Positions 55,253 to 64,000 of a stretch of DNA of 64,000 bases are shown here, one piece after another. The notes beneath the pieces were generated by a model. The model ran no database searches. It saw nothing but the letters and a program-made list of their open reading frames with translations, and was not told the origin of the DNA. This DNA comes from Colwellia sp. PAMC 20917 (GTDB taxonomy: Bacteria; Pseudomonadota; Gammaproteobacteria; Enterobacterales; Alteromonadaceae). The stretch lies in assembly GCF_001767295.1 (NCBI RefSeq), contig NZ_CP014944.1:2852001-2916000 (forward strand), in the 5' to 3' direction. A program made the position numbers and the translations under genes. Numbering within the stretch: position 1 is the stretch's first letter; each line of letters starts with the position of its first letter.

Positions 55253-56026
55253 ATGATACAAAGTATTTATAAAGCCTTAATATTACTTTTAGTTTTTCCT
55301 GCTTTTTACGTCTTTTCAGAGCAGGGAACAGTGGTATCTGTTGAGCGAAAAAAAACCGAAGGTTTTCTATACGGCTTAGGTCTCAGTGTTAATAAAGAAA
55401 TATACAAGGGATATAACACCCGAATAATGCCTTTACCTTTATTGGGATATCAAGGAGAAAACTTGTCGGTATTTGGACCATTCATTAATTATAAGTTAAT
55501 AAATGCGAATCGATTAACGCTCTCCGCAAAATTATCCCCAAGATTCCAAGGGTTTGATGAATCTGATAGTGCTATTTTCGAAGGAATGAGAAAAAGAAAA
55601 AGTTCATTTGATGTCGGCTTTGGTCTCGATTATCAGCAAAATGATTGGAAAATTGGACTTTCTTCGATGTTTGATGCACTAAATCGTTCAAATGGCTTTG
55701 AGATAAAATCAACGATTGGTCATGTTTTTAGGTATGGGCCAATATTTTTCGAACCCTCATTTTCACTCAGTTTCTTAGATAAACATCATGTTGATTACTA
55801 TTATGGTGTTTCTAAAGACGAAGTGAATCAAAATAGGGGCGCTTACCTTGGCCATAGTGGCGTTAATAAAAATATGGGATTTTCAATGGCGACCCCTATT
55901 TTTTTTGGCGGATATACTCGCTTAAATCTCGAATACACTTGGTTTGATAAAAGTATTACTGACAGTCCTTTAGTTGAAGACAATAGCAGTTTACAGTTGC
56001 TTTTAGTGTTTACGAAAAACTTCTAG
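55253..56026 (+). CDS. MipA/OmpV family outer-membrane protein
   Basis: The 257-residue protein has a signal peptide (LILLLVFPAFYVFSEQ) and a barrel with the MipA/OmpV features FLYGLGLSVNKEIYKGYN, RIMPLPLLGYQGENLSVFGP and a C-terminal VFTKNF. Family members are outer-membrane scaffolds or porins of uncertain role. It is monocistronic and convergent with the next gene. Confidence 0.87.
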   Translation: MIQSIYKALILLLVFPAFYVFSEQGTVVSVERKKTEGFLYGLGLSVNKEIYKGYNTRIMPLPLLGYQGENLSVFGPFINYKLINANRLTLSAKLSPRFQGFDESDSAIFEGMRKRKSSFDVGFGLDYQQNDWKIGLSSMFDALNRSNGFEIKSTIGHVFRYGPIFFEPSFSLSFLDKHHVDYYYGVSKDEVNQNRGAYLGHSGVNKNMGFSMATPIFFGGYTRLNLEYTWFDKSITDSPLVEDNSSLQLLLVFTKNF

Positions 56027-56039
56027 CAGCCATATTAAA

Positions 56040-56474
56040 CTAGACTAACTCGTAAGCATTTAATCCTTTTGTTGTAGTAAAACCATATTCACTGAGCCAG
56101 CTAATCGCTTTATCTTGGTCAGAAAATATTCGTCTCTCAAAGTTACTGCGTGTTTCAATTGCCATCTTATCGAGGTACATTTTTTTCATCATTGATTCAT
56201 GGGCGACTTGCGCTGATTTTTCTAAACCATTTAAAATACAAAAAGCGGCTAAATCATCAACAACAGGGGCAATTTCAGGAACACTTATTTGCCAGTCATC
56301 TAAGAAGACTAAGTGCGCCCATCTTGGTGTTTTTAACAATTTTACTTGCGCTATAAATGCTTGTGAAAAATTTATCGCACACTCTTTATTCCAAGAACCC
56401 GTTAAGCGCGCAATAATTATATTATTACTGACGTGTAATTTGAATTCACCATGAGGTGCAAAATAATCATTCAT
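56040..56474 (-). CDS. Hypothetical protein, possible SpoIIAA/STAS-like fold
   Basis: The 144-residue soluble protein (MNDYFAPHGEFKLHVSNNII...) has a beta-alpha pattern: NIIIARLTGSWNKECAINFS, then TPRWAHLVFLDDWQI and RIFSDQDKAISWLSEYG. This resembles SpoIIAA-like (DUF3478-type) proteins, but I cannot confirm it without a profile search. It lies downstream of the glucosylglycerate operon on the same strand, 85 bp away, and may be separate. Confidence 0.6.
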   Translation of the reverse strand: MNDYFAPHGEFKLHVSNNIIIARLTGSWNKECAINFSQAFIAQVKLLKTPRWAHLVFLDDWQISVPEIAPVVDDLAAFCILNGLEKSAQVAHESMMKKMYLDKMAIETRSNFERRIFSDQDKAISWLSEYGFTTTKGLNAYELV

Positions 56475-56559
56475 TGATAATCCCCCAGCTATTCCAAAGC
56501 TAATCTGCAGTTAACACCTAAATTATTTTTATTATAGCGTTTATTTTTAACTTTTCACT

Positions 56560-58329
56560 TTATATATTTGATATCCATACTGTTTGATAAGGTGATAAGG
56601 TAAGTTCTTGGTTTAACTCCGTTATTTTTACTTCGGTAATAAGTTCAAGCCATGATTCGGTAATAATTAAGTTCAGCTCACTCAAGGGTAATACGACCGG
56701 TTGATCAGAAATATTACTCACACAAAACATGCTTTGTTTTCGGTCTTTACTTTGTCGCCAAAAACCAAACAATTGCAAACCTAAATGCAGGGTAAATTGC
56801 GTTGCGTTAGGGTGAAAGGCGGGTTGTTTAATTCTTAACGCCAATAAAGACTTTAATGACGAAAGCACTTTTGCATGGTGTAAGTTACTGTCATTAAGCG
56901 CTTCTTCTAAAGCTTCTACATGCCAGCGACGCCTGTTAATTGCACGGTTATGATGGGTGTTTGCTAATTTTTGATAATCATTTTGTGTGCCTAGCATGCT
57001 GTGAATGTAGATACCTGGTATGCCTTCGAGGGCAAACATAATGGCATGTGCACAAATAAAACGCTCAAAGTTCCACTGATCTTTACCTCGCACTGTGCCT
57101 TGCATCGCATCATAAAGTGATATGTTCATTTCATAGGCTTTTTGTTGGCCGCTATCTGTAGTGCGCCATGATATTTTTCCACCGAAATTTTCTACTGTCT
57201 TTACTAAGTTATCCAGCTCAGCTTCATCTAATAATCCTTCTGCTGGGCGTAAACCAATACCGTCATGTGATGCAATAAAGTTAAAATACATAGTGCCATC
57301 TTGCGCAGGAGGCATACTCATTAGCCAGCGTTTAAGGTATAAACAGTTACCCGTTAGCAAGGTATTTAATAACAACGGCGGTAATGAAAAATTATAAATC
57401 CCATGGGCTTCATTGGCATTACCAAAATAAGTGAGGTTCTGCGTATTGGGGATATTGGTTTCAGTGATAATAACAGCATCTTGTTTAGCTGACTCAATAA
57501 GCGTCCTTAATAACCTGACCACTTCGTGAGTTTGCGGTAAGTTAATACTGGGCGTTCCTACTACTTTCCACAAAAACGCGATGGCATCTAGACGAAATAT
57601 TTTTACACCCATATCAAGGTATTGTTTAATAATAGAAGCGAAAGCTTTTAAAACTTCAGGGTTACGAAAGTCAAAATCAACTTGGTCATGACTGAATGTG
57701 CACCAAACAAATTGTTTGCCTTTGCCCGTTTCAATTTCCTTTAATAGTGGCGATGTCCTTGGTCTCACAACAGCTGACAAGTCATCATCAGCAAGAGCAG
57801 TAAAAAAATAATCGCTGCCTTGTCCTTCACCTTTAATGAAATTGTCAAACCATGCACTTCTGCTTGAACAATGATTGATGACTAGATCAGACATTAAACG
57901 ATAATGCTCACTTATCTGGCCAATATCTTGCCAAGTACCTAACGACTCATTTACCGATGAATAATCGATAACTGAAAAACCATCATCAGAGCTATAAGGA
58001 AAAAAAGGTAAAATATGCACGCTGTTAATCGTATTACTAACGTTAGTGTCTAAAAAAGTCTTCAACGTTTTGAGTGGTACTTCATCAGCCTTAACGATAC
58101 TATCGCCATAGGTTATCAAGATAATATCTTCTTCTGACCAATGGTTTGAGAAAGGCTTCGCCGCCATTGTCTCTTCAGATAACCCCATGATATCAAGCAG
58201 AGATTGGGCAATATCACTTACTGACTTTTCAAGTGGGACATCGTGATAAATAGTCGAAAGCTGCTGAACTAACTTTTCTTTTAAATTACCCTGCAATTTA
58301 GGTGTTAACTGATTATCTTGCGTTGGCAT
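56560..58329 (-). CDS. GH13_18 phosphorylase, probable glucosylglycerate phosphorylase
   Basis: The 589-residue protein belongs to the sucrose-phosphorylase subfamily of GH13: [20 protein letters not shown], nucleophile D248 in [10 protein letters not shown], acid/base E290 in IITETNIPN and D356 in [13 protein letters not shown]. The subfamily contains sucrose, sucrose-6-phosphate and glucosylglycerate phosphorylases. The gene directly upstream encodes a GpgS-like glucosyltransferase, and a glycerate kinase is in the same operon. Glucosylglycerate is therefore the best-supported substrate: phosphorolysis to glucose-1-phosphate and D-glycerate. It is last in the operon. Confidence 0.75.
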   Translation of the reverse strand: MPTQDNQLTPKLQGNLKEKLVQQLSTIYHDVPLEKSVSDIAQSLLDIMGLSEETMAAKPFSNHWSEEDIILITYGDSIVKADEVPLKTLKTFLDTNVSNTINSVHILPFFPYSSDDGFSVIDYSSVNESLGTWQDIGQISEHYRLMSDLVINHCSSRSAWFDNFIKGEGQGSDYFFTALADDDLSAVVRPRTSPLLKEIETGKGKQFVWCTFSHDQVDFDFRNPEVLKAFASIIKQYLDMGVKIFRLDAIAFLWKVVGTPSINLPQTHEVVRLLRTLIESAKQDAVIITETNIPNTQNLTYFGNANEAHGIYNFSLPPLLLNTLLTGNCLYLKRWLMSMPPAQDGTMYFNFIASHDGIGLRPAEGLLDEAELDNLVKTVENFGGKISWRTTDSGQQKAYEMNISLYDAMQGTVRGKDQWNFERFICAHAIMFALEGIPGIYIHSMLGTQNDYQKLANTHHNRAINRRRWHVEALEEALNDSNLHHAKVLSSLKSLLALRIKQPAFHPNATQFTLHLGLQLFGFWRQSKDRKQSMFCVSNISDQPVVLPLSELNLIITESWLELITEVKITELNQELTLSPYQTVWISNI

Positions 58330-58342
58330 GTGGCACCTTTTT

Positions 58343-59572
58343 TTATAATGCTTGACTGAATTCTTCGTTATCTAACTCTACCGCTTCTTTTAGTTGCGAT
58401 AAAATATCAGGTATGGCGCTAACTACTCTATTCCAAGAAGGAATAAACGGCGTATCCATGGGTTGATCTAAGAAGGTATTGCCCGCGGTTAAAATATTCT
58501 GTGCGAACATCTCAACGGCTTTTTCTTCATTATGAATATCAAGTTTAAGGCCATTCATCATGGCATCATTTCGATAAGTTTCGACATAATCCAGCGCAAT
58601 TCGATAGTAAGTCGCTTTCAATGTTCTGAATTTTTCTGCCGTGAACGTTTCGCCTTGGGTAGCAAGTTTTCGAATAAAGGCTTTACTGATATCAATCGAC
58701 ATTTTTGATAAACCACCGTCAGTATTATCCAAAGATAAATCTTGATGCTTATGATCGTAGGTCGCCGCAATATCAACTTGGCATAAACGGTTAGGCGAAT
58801 AGTTGCGATACATTTCTGAGAGCACACCAATTTCAAGGCCCCAATCACTAGGAATACGAATATCGTTTAATACATCTCGACGAAAAGAAAATTCACCGGC
58901 TAAAGGATATAAAAAACTGTCCATGTATTCTAAATAGTCACAATGACCGACTGTTTTTTTCAACGCTTTAATTAGCGGTGTTACTAATAGACGAGAGACA
59001 CGGCCATTTATTTTTCCACCGGCAACTCGTGCATAAAAACCTTTAGCAAACTCATAATTAAACATAGGGTTAGCAACAGGATAAAGTAGTCTATCTAGTA
59101 GTTCACGTTCGTAGGTCAAAATATCACAGTCATGTAGGGCAATTGACTCCGCTTTACCCGAAGCTAAAATATAGCCCATGCAATACCAAACATTACGGCC
59201 TTTACCCAACTCTTTAGGGGCTAACCCTAGGGCATGTAATTTTGCATCTATCGCTTGTAATCTTGGACCGTCATTCCATAATACTCGGTGATGTTGCGGC
59301 AGTTGCCCAAAGAAAGTTAAGGCGTGTTTATATTGTTCAAGATCGGCACGGTCAAGACCAATAACTATTTCTGATAAATATTCGACACCTTTAATTTTAT
59401 TAATAATGTCGGGTAGAGCTTTTCCTTCTAATTCAGAAAATAATGAAGGTAAAATAAGCCCTAAAGAGCGCTTTTTAGAGAAGGCTAGTATTTCAGCTGC
59501 CATATCTGCTGGTTCACGCTGTGCTAGGTTATGTAGCGTGGTTACTGTACCGTTTTGATAAAAATCAGCCAT
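58343..59572 (-). CDS. gpgS: Glucosyl-3-phosphoglycerate synthase GpgS-like
   Basis: This GT-A fold retaining glycosyltransferase has 409 residues. GpgS transfers glucose from an NDP-glucose to 3-phosphoglycerate, the first step to glucosylglycerate. Recognisable features are [20 protein letters not shown], the metal-binding DCD at 148-150 ([15 protein letters not shown]), [18 protein letters not shown] and [16 protein letters not shown]. It lies 13 bp before the phosphorylase gene and 10 bp after the phosphatase gene. A mannosyl donor cannot be excluded from sequence alone. Confidence 0.8.
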   Translation of the reverse strand: MADFYQNGTVTTLHNLAQREPADMAAEILAFSKKRSLGLILPSLFSELEGKALPDIINKIKGVEYLSEIVIGLDRADLEQYKHALTFFGQLPQHHRVLWNDGPRLQAIDAKLHALGLAPKELGKGRNVWYCMGYILASGKAESIALHDCDILTYERELLDRLLYPVANPMFNYEFAKGFYARVAGGKINGRVSRLLVTPLIKALKKTVGHCDYLEYMDSFLYPLAGEFSFRRDVLNDIRIPSDWGLEIGVLSEMYRNYSPNRLCQVDIAATYDHKHQDLSLDNTDGGLSKMSIDISKAFIRKLATQGETFTAEKFRTLKATYYRIALDYVETYRNDAMMNGLKLDIHNEEKAVEMFAQNILTAGNTFLDQPMDTPFIPSWNRVVSAIPDILSQLKEAVELDNEEFSQAL

Positions 59573-59582
59573 GGTTTACCTC

Positions 59583-60431
59583 TTATATAATAGTAGAAGA
59601 TGAAAGTAGTTGCTTTGCTAGCAGAGTTTGTAATGCTTGAGCCCAACCCTCAGGACCATACTCTTGCGTACGAGTCGTTTTAAATTGGCGATAAAGTGTG
59701 GGAAAGTTATGAACGGGTGAACGAATTTGTACCGCGATATCTGCGGCTTCTAGCATTGGGCTATCATTTTCACCGTCACCCAAGGCAATGGTCAGAATTG
59801 CAGGGTTATTAAAGTTTTCTCGATATTGCTCTGTTAGCCAAATTAGGGCTTGGCCTTTATCGCAGTAGCCACCGATATGAATGAACCGACCACCTTGAAC
59901 AACATTGGCACCTAGATCAATAAGATGCTCTATAAAGCTATTTTTGCTGTCCTCATCACCGAACCATTGAATGGGTTCACCATATTGCCTTTGTTGAGCG
60001 CGCTTAGCTTCTGCTAACGACAGCCCTGTTATTTCGGTAAGGTCAGCTGCAGACATAGTGGAAAAACCTTGATAATACTTTTTAAATTCATCAGTTTGTT
60101 CAGCTAATAACGTTAACCAATGCTGCCTAGGTAAACAGAAAGACTTTACCCAATAGTCACCAACAATTTCAGTGTCAGCAGGTTGTACTAAAAAAGTAGC
60201 TATAGGAATATAAATAGCGGCACCATTTTCAACAATAAAGGGGGTATCTAGTTTGAGCTCACGATGGATAATGGCTAATTCAGCAAGGGTTTTACTGGTA
60301 TTTAAAATAACCGGAATATTGGCACATTTTAATTGCGCAAGTGTTTTATCTGCGGGGCTTGATTGATAAGTGAAGTGATCGAGTAAGGTTCCATCTAAGT
60401 CACTAAAAACAAGTGTTCTTAATGAGCTCAT
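59583..60431 (-). CDS. Glucosyl/mannosyl-3-phosphoglycerate phosphatase, GpgP/MpgP-like
   Basis: This 282-residue HAD-IIB phosphatase has nucleophile D11 and D13 in FSDLDGTLLDH, NTSKTLAELAII (motif II), PFIVENGAAIYIP, and motif IV GDGEND at 218-223. These match the mannosyl-3-phosphoglycerate phosphatase family, whose members act on the mannosyl or the glucosyl substrate. It would convert glucosyl-3-phosphoglycerate into glucosylglycerate. It overlaps the upstream glycerate kinase gene by 4 bp. Confidence 0.82.
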   Translation of the reverse strand: MSSLRTLVFSDLDGTLLDHFTYQSSPADKTLAQLKCANIPVILNTSKTLAELAIIHRELKLDTPFIVENGAAIYIPIATFLVQPADTEIVGDYWVKSFCLPRQHWLTLLAEQTDEFKKYYQGFSTMSAADLTEITGLSLAEAKRAQQRQYGEPIQWFGDEDSKNSFIEHLIDLGANVVQGGRFIHIGGYCDKGQALIWLTEQYRENFNNPAILTIALGDGENDSPMLEAADIAVQIRSPVHNFPTLYRQFKTTRTQEYGPEGWAQALQTLLAKQLLSSSTII

Positions 60432-61318
60432 CGTACTTCCTTTAGAGGCACATCTGTTATTTGGCGAGCATAATCTAAGTAAAATATTGCGTCGGCAGAT
60501 TGTGCGATAGTCGTACAGCTCTGTACGCTAAGTCTCTGGAAATATTGGGTGAAGTTTAATATTTCTGCAGGAGACATGACCTTTGAGTTAGCTAAGTTGA
60601 TGTTTCTAGCTTGTAATTTTTGCTCTTGCTCTAATCGCCATTTATAAACACAGTCAAATGATGGTGCTTGCAGTGCTAACCAAAAATCCATGTTTTTGTA
60701 CAAGGGAACATAAGCCTCGCTCAGCTGTTGATTAACGTAATTTCGCCATTCACCTTTAGCGTCATACTGCAATTCAAGTTCATTAATAGCTGACCTTAGT
60801 TGTTCTTCAGTTTGAGGCTTTACCCCCCAACACCATCCTTCTAATAAAATAATATCTATTGGTTTATCAACCACAGTCCACTGCTCTTTTGGATAGGGTT
60901 CATCAGTCGCCTTATTGAATCTAGGGATAGAAAATCCCGTTTTTTTAGCTTTTAATTGCAAAAGTATGTGCTCAAGAGTCGCCATATCATGGGTGCCTGG
61001 CACACCTCTGGTCGCTAATAAGGGGTGAATATTTTCTGCAAGCTGCTGACGTTTTTCACCCGTTAGGTAAAAATCATCTAAAGACATTACCACCACATTA
61101 AGAGGGTGTTGTGTTGTTAAATATTCAGCGAGAAAATCTGTTAATGTAGACTTTCCACTACCTTGGCAGCCATTGATACCAACAAAGTACGGTGTGTTGT
61201 GTTTTTTAAATTGCGCCAATATTCGCTCAGCAAGTGGTTGATAATGCAGTTTAACGGTGTCGCTGAATTCATCAGGTAGTTTGTGTTGTTCAATAAAAGC
61301 AGAGAGCATAATTTTCAC
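60428..61318 (-). CDS. D-glycerate kinase (GLYK-type P-loop kinase)
   Basis: The 296-residue P-loop kinase has GINGCQGSGKST at about 47-58, VVMSLDDFYLT, ATRGVPGTHDM, IPRFNKATDEPY and IILLEGWCWGV, features of the plant-type glycerate 3-kinase family. It would return glycerate released by the phosphorylase to 3-phosphoglycerate. Translation may start at GTG 61318 or ATG 61309; neither has a strong ribosome site. It is the first gene of the four-gene operon. Confidence 0.85.
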   Translation of the reverse strand: MKIMLSAFIEQHKLPDEFSDTVKLHYQPLAERILAQFKKHNTPYFVGINGCQGSGKSTLTDFLAEYLTTQHPLNVVVMSLDDFYLTGEKRQQLAENIHPLLATRGVPGTHDMATLEHILLQLKAKKTGFSIPRFNKATDEPYPKEQWTVVDKPIDIILLEGWCWGVKPQTEEQLRSAINELELQYDAKGEWRNYVNQQLSEAYVPLYKNMDFWLALQAPSFDCVYKWRLEQEQKLQARNINLANSKVMSPAEILNFTQYFQRLSVQSCTTIAQSADAIFYLDYARQITDVPLKEVR

Positions 61319-62292
61319 TATAGATAACGATTCATTATCATTAGAGCATCAAGTCTTATGCCAGGTCATTAGTAAACAGTGCTTTGCTACTAATTTATTG
61401 TAATAAAAGGTTTTTATTTGAGGTTAGTGTTTTTTTGAAATGATGAGTAACCGAGGAAAGTGCACTGATGTGATTAAGCGCTCCGTTTTGGTGCGGTAAA
61501 AATCAAGGGTGAAGTGGTGAGTTAATATGTCGTGCTGATCACCGCCACTTAAGTTGAGAATTCACGGCAACTTGAGAATTTATTTTGGAATTTTGTTTAT
61601 GTTCAATGTTAAAATTTATATCGACACATACAAAGTGAAGCTAATTACACTGGGTAAATACTTCTAGATAGGCCCATATGTGGGTTCCTGTTTATTTCTA
61701 ATTTTTTTGCTGCACGGTTAAGCTCTGCAAAAGTGTGTTTATTAAATAATGATAAAGATAAATCTAGAGATAATATAAGAAGCTAAGTGATCACATAGAA
61801 ATAAGCTTAGACGTGCAAACCACCTCTGCTGTTGCCACAGACTGTGTGAATAGTTAACGTTCCGCGTTAGAGATATTATGACCGCAATATCGGAACTCCA
61901 GTCATAGACTTTTGATTTTTTAGCGGAAGTTCTGAGACCGAAGCGGTCAAAAATGGTGGCTAATATTCACCTCTATTTAAATCGGCTTAGATACGAAAGC
62001 TGACTAAGTACTTTGTATTTTATGTTTAGAGCAAATATGCATAAATCTTGGTCTGAAAAGTGCGAGGCGGAATAAATTTTTTGAAATTGTTTGTATTTGT
62101 TAAAGGTAGCTGTAAACACGTTAGTTGACCTAAACAGGTCCACAGCTAACTATTGACAATATTAGAGTTTTTTTTTTATATCCGCAACATCATCTGCTAA
62201 CGAAGGCCCGTTAGCAGATGATGTAGGTAATGAAGAGGTTACCCCGCTAAAGCACAGTGGTAAAATAGTAGGGTCATTAAAAAAGTGGGTAA
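61319..62292. other. Gene-poor region upstream of the glucosylglycerate operon
   Basis: These 974 bp hold no convincing gene on either strand. A 22-codon frame near 61600 (MFNVKIYIDTYKVKLITLG) is too short to support. The segment 62108-62151 can fold into nested hairpins (TAGCTGT/ACAGCTA around GACCT/AGGTC), and a 16-bp hairpin is described separately. The operon promoter should lie near 61320-61450. Confidence 0.4.
62187..62224. other. Perfect 16-bp hairpin with a T run on the wrong side
   Basis: The arms ACATCATCTGCTAACG and CGTTAGCAGATGATGT enclose loop AAGGCC. On the plus strand a run of ten T precedes rather than follows it, so it is not a standard terminator on either strand. Confidence 0.7.
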
Positions 62293-62706
62293 CTAAAATG
62301 CATAACCTACACTTAAGAAAATAATATTTTTACTTTTTCTGCCCTTAGTACGTGTAAATCCACCCCCCGATTCAGCCACGCTAGGCATTTTGCCAATATC
62401 TAAACCGAAGTTGAGCCCTTTAATTGGTGTATTGGCGTAATAGTTAATATTAACAGAATAGATTTTTCGAAAAGTTTGGGTATAAGTTCCACCTAATGAC
62501 CATTTAGGGGAAAGAAAGTAATCATATCCTGCTCCTATTCCAATAAGACCTACTGATCCGCGAAAACGATGAGCGTCATTCTTCGTGGATATTTGGTATC
62601 CTACAAGCCCAGAGTATTGTAAACCAAACCCCATCGATTGATTAAATTCAGTAGCACGCAACGAGTTAGTGAATAATAAACATAAAACTAGACATATTCT
62701 GATCAT
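62293..62706 (-). CDS. Small outer-membrane beta-barrel protein
   Basis: The 137-residue protein has a signal peptide (MIRICLVLCLLFTNSLRATE) and then Gly/Tyr/Phe-rich strands (SMGFGLQYSGLVGYQ, GSVGLIGIGAGYDYFL, KNIIFLSVGYAF), ending in Phe as barrel proteins do. AAAAGGAAG lies 5 bp before the ATG. No family is recognised; it resembles the broken barrel at 22154-22666 in architecture only. A tandem-repeat array lies just upstream in its leader or promoter. Confidence 0.75.
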   Translation of the reverse strand: MIRICLVLCLLFTNSLRATEFNQSMGFGLQYSGLVGYQISTKNDAHRFRGSVGLIGIGAGYDYFLSPKWSLGGTYTQTFRKIYSVNINYYANTPIKGLNFGLDIGKMPSVAESGGGFTRTKGRKSKNIIFLSVGYAF

Positions 62707-62722
62707 TTTTACTTCCTTTTAA

Positions 62723-62834
62723 AATTTTAATGACTATAAATTTTAATGACTATAAATTTTAATGACTATAAATTTTAATGACTATAAATTTTAATGACTA
62801 TAAATTATAAATTATAAATTATAAATTATAAAAT
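62723..62834. repeat. Tandem-repeat array: 16-bp unit x5, then 7-bp unit
   Basis: The unit TGACTATAAATTTTAA starts at 62731, 62747, 62763, 62779 and 62795 without mismatch (the last copy is truncated). From about 62803 it passes into four to five copies of a 7-bp AATTATA unit. The array ends 17 bp before the small barrel gene start on the minus strand. Confidence 0.92.
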
Positions 62835-63149
62835 TTGAATTGCTTATGTTTACATATCCATTCAAATTTATTTTTGGTGTAACTGGATTGATACAGCTAA
62901 AAATAAGGTGGTTACATCAGTTCGACCATGCGACTTAGGGCTTTTAGAATAGAGTCTATGTATCTTGCAAGCTCATACCTGCCATTGATTGACCATATCG
63001 ACATGCTAATTTTGCCACAAAATAGTTTTGATAATCAGAGCATCCGGCACCAATACAAAGCTGATTTATCCAACCAATAATAGTCATTTAGTCACAATCT
63101 GCAATGTTGAATACAGAATCTTTCTATAGAGAATCTATGGTGTATTCCT
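62835..63149. other. Non-coding stretch
   Basis: I see no supported gene, hairpin or repeat in these 315 bp. The small barrel promoter may start here, upstream of the tandem array. Confidence 0.4.
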
Positions 63150-63881
63150 CTATAGTGTTCTAATAATATTATCAGTGATGGTGCGGTAGGCATCATTAAA
63201 ACGTTGTTGATAAAAGTTATCATCTTGCTCTAGCCAAGTCTCAACAAATTCAGGCGGACTCTGATATTGGTAAGTTTTTGTTTGAGCACGCGTTCGTCCA
63301 TTTTCAAGGTAATCAACAACAACGGTGGCTTCTAACGAAAGAGCAACTCTGCCATCACTAAATGAGTGAAATTCTAGTGATGTAATTTGTATTGACACTT
63401 CGTTGCTATACGGTGAGTCAACAACGGTAAAGTTTTTACTGGCTTGTTTTATTACTTCAGTTAAAAGATTTTTATGTGGCTCGCTGCTTTGAATATAAGT
63501 AGTGGCTTTGTTTGTTAAAGTGGCTTCGTTTTCTGCGGAAATTCCTGTTGCGTTACCAACAACGGCTCCTACAGCTCCTCCTCCCACAGCTCCAGTCAGA
63601 GCTAAAAAAGGAGCACAAATCACAATCCATGGGCCACACAGCAGTCCCCCTGCGATAGCTCCCCCTACAGCACCAGTTTTCCCACCAGTGGCAGCATCTT
63701 CACCCACACCTTTGTTCGTAATTTTAAAAGTCAAAATTTTGTCTGAATATGACTTAGTCACAAAAGCGACAGAATCTCCTTGTTGTATCGCATTAAGTTT
63801 CGATGTACTGCTGCATGCACTAAGTGTAGCTAAACAGATACAAGTGAATAAACGAAAAATTTGTGAATTTAAATTGAACAT
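63150..63881 (-). CDS. Glycine-zipper lipoprotein
   Basis: The 243-residue protein has a lipoprotein signal (RLFTCICLATLSACSS, lipobox LSAC) and a glycine-zipper segment at about 67-112 (GGKTGAVGGAIAGGLLCGP, LTGAVGGGAVGAVVGNATG). A C-terminal soluble domain (about 120-243) follows, with VSIQITSLEFHSFSDGR and ending TITDNIIRTL. Glycine-zipper domains insert in or span membranes. The function is unknown. It is monocistronic and followed by non-coding sequence. Confidence 0.8.
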   Translation of the reverse strand: MFNLNSQIFRLFTCICLATLSACSSTSKLNAIQQGDSVAFVTKSYSDKILTFKITNKGVGEDAATGGKTGAVGGAIAGGLLCGPWIVICAPFLALTGAVGGGAVGAVVGNATGISAENEATLTNKATTYIQSSEPHKNLLTEVIKQASKNFTVVDSPYSNEVSIQITSLEFHSFSDGRVALSLEATVVVDYLENGRTRAQTKTYQYQSPPEFVETWLEQDDNFYQQRFNDAYRTITDNIIRTL

Positions 63882-64000
63882 GTATAGAAACTTCCTTTTA
63901 TTTTATTTTATTTCTAGGTTATTGATAATTAGCTTACATTTTAAACAATATTTATACTACTTTTGATTATATATTGGATATTCGAATAATTACAATTAAA

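Noticed and set aside
61600..61670. 22-codon frame MFNVKIYIDTYKVKLITLG
   Set aside because: It is too short, with a weak ribosome site and no supporting context.

Overview
The window is a chromosomal segment of an AT-rich marine gammaproteobacterium of the Alteromonadales, most likely Colwelliaceae (Colwellia, Thalassotalea or Litorilituus type). This is inferred from gene content and order: an argCBFG-argH(A) cluster with the ArgH-acetyltransferase fusion, the tRNA-Thr/Tyr/Gly/Thr-tufB block, mrcA divergent from pilMNOPQ-aroK-aroB-damX-dam, FabY, and many MipA/OmpV- or TorF-like surface proteins. No database search was possible.

Layout. 1-2,750: a partial GlxA-type regulator (minus) and fabY. 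2,826-11,716: arginine biosynthesis, with argE divergent from argC-argB-argF-argG-argH(A), followed by a separate full-length argA. 11,965-16,343: a three-gene polysaccharide export module (outer-membrane barrel, short OPX protein, BY-kinase co-polymerase). It has no glycosyltransferases and ends in tandem copies of the BY-kinase 3' end. 16,433-20,961: murB-birA-coaX, four tRNAs behind a clear sigma70 promoter, and tuf. 20,952-23,400: an accessory island with three tandem copies of the tuf 3' end and terminator, then small minus-strand lipoprotein and barrel genes, one broken by an amber codon.

23,430-38,566: ompR-envZ, convergent pckA, mrcA, the type IV pilus assembly operon pilMNOPQ, aroK-aroB and damX, followed by dam. 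39,493-45,199: a DUF2970 protein, a PAS-GGDEF cyclase, nagB, a TorF-type porin, rpe and trpS. 45,288-50,987: an FHA membrane protein and trypsin-like protease pair, a CBS protein, and feoAB behind a Fur box. 51,169-56,474: small hypothetical genes, a four-gene minus operon (flavin reductase, DUF3429, DCC-family DUF393, SDR) and a MipA/OmpV protein.

56,560-61,318 is the most complete metabolic module outside arginine. Four minus-strand genes (glycerate kinase, GpgP-like phosphatase, GpgS-like glucosyltransferase, GH13_18 phosphorylase) together could make and recycle the compatible solute glucosylglycerate. The last 2.7 kb is gene-poor, with a small barrel protein behind a 16-bp/7-bp tandem-repeat array and a glycine-zipper lipoprotein.

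The most unusual signals are two independent tandem duplications of gene 3' ends (BY-kinase and tuf), the loss of normal synteny directly after tuf, the glucosylglycerate cycle, and several strong hairpins or repeat arrays that ordinary annotation would miss.
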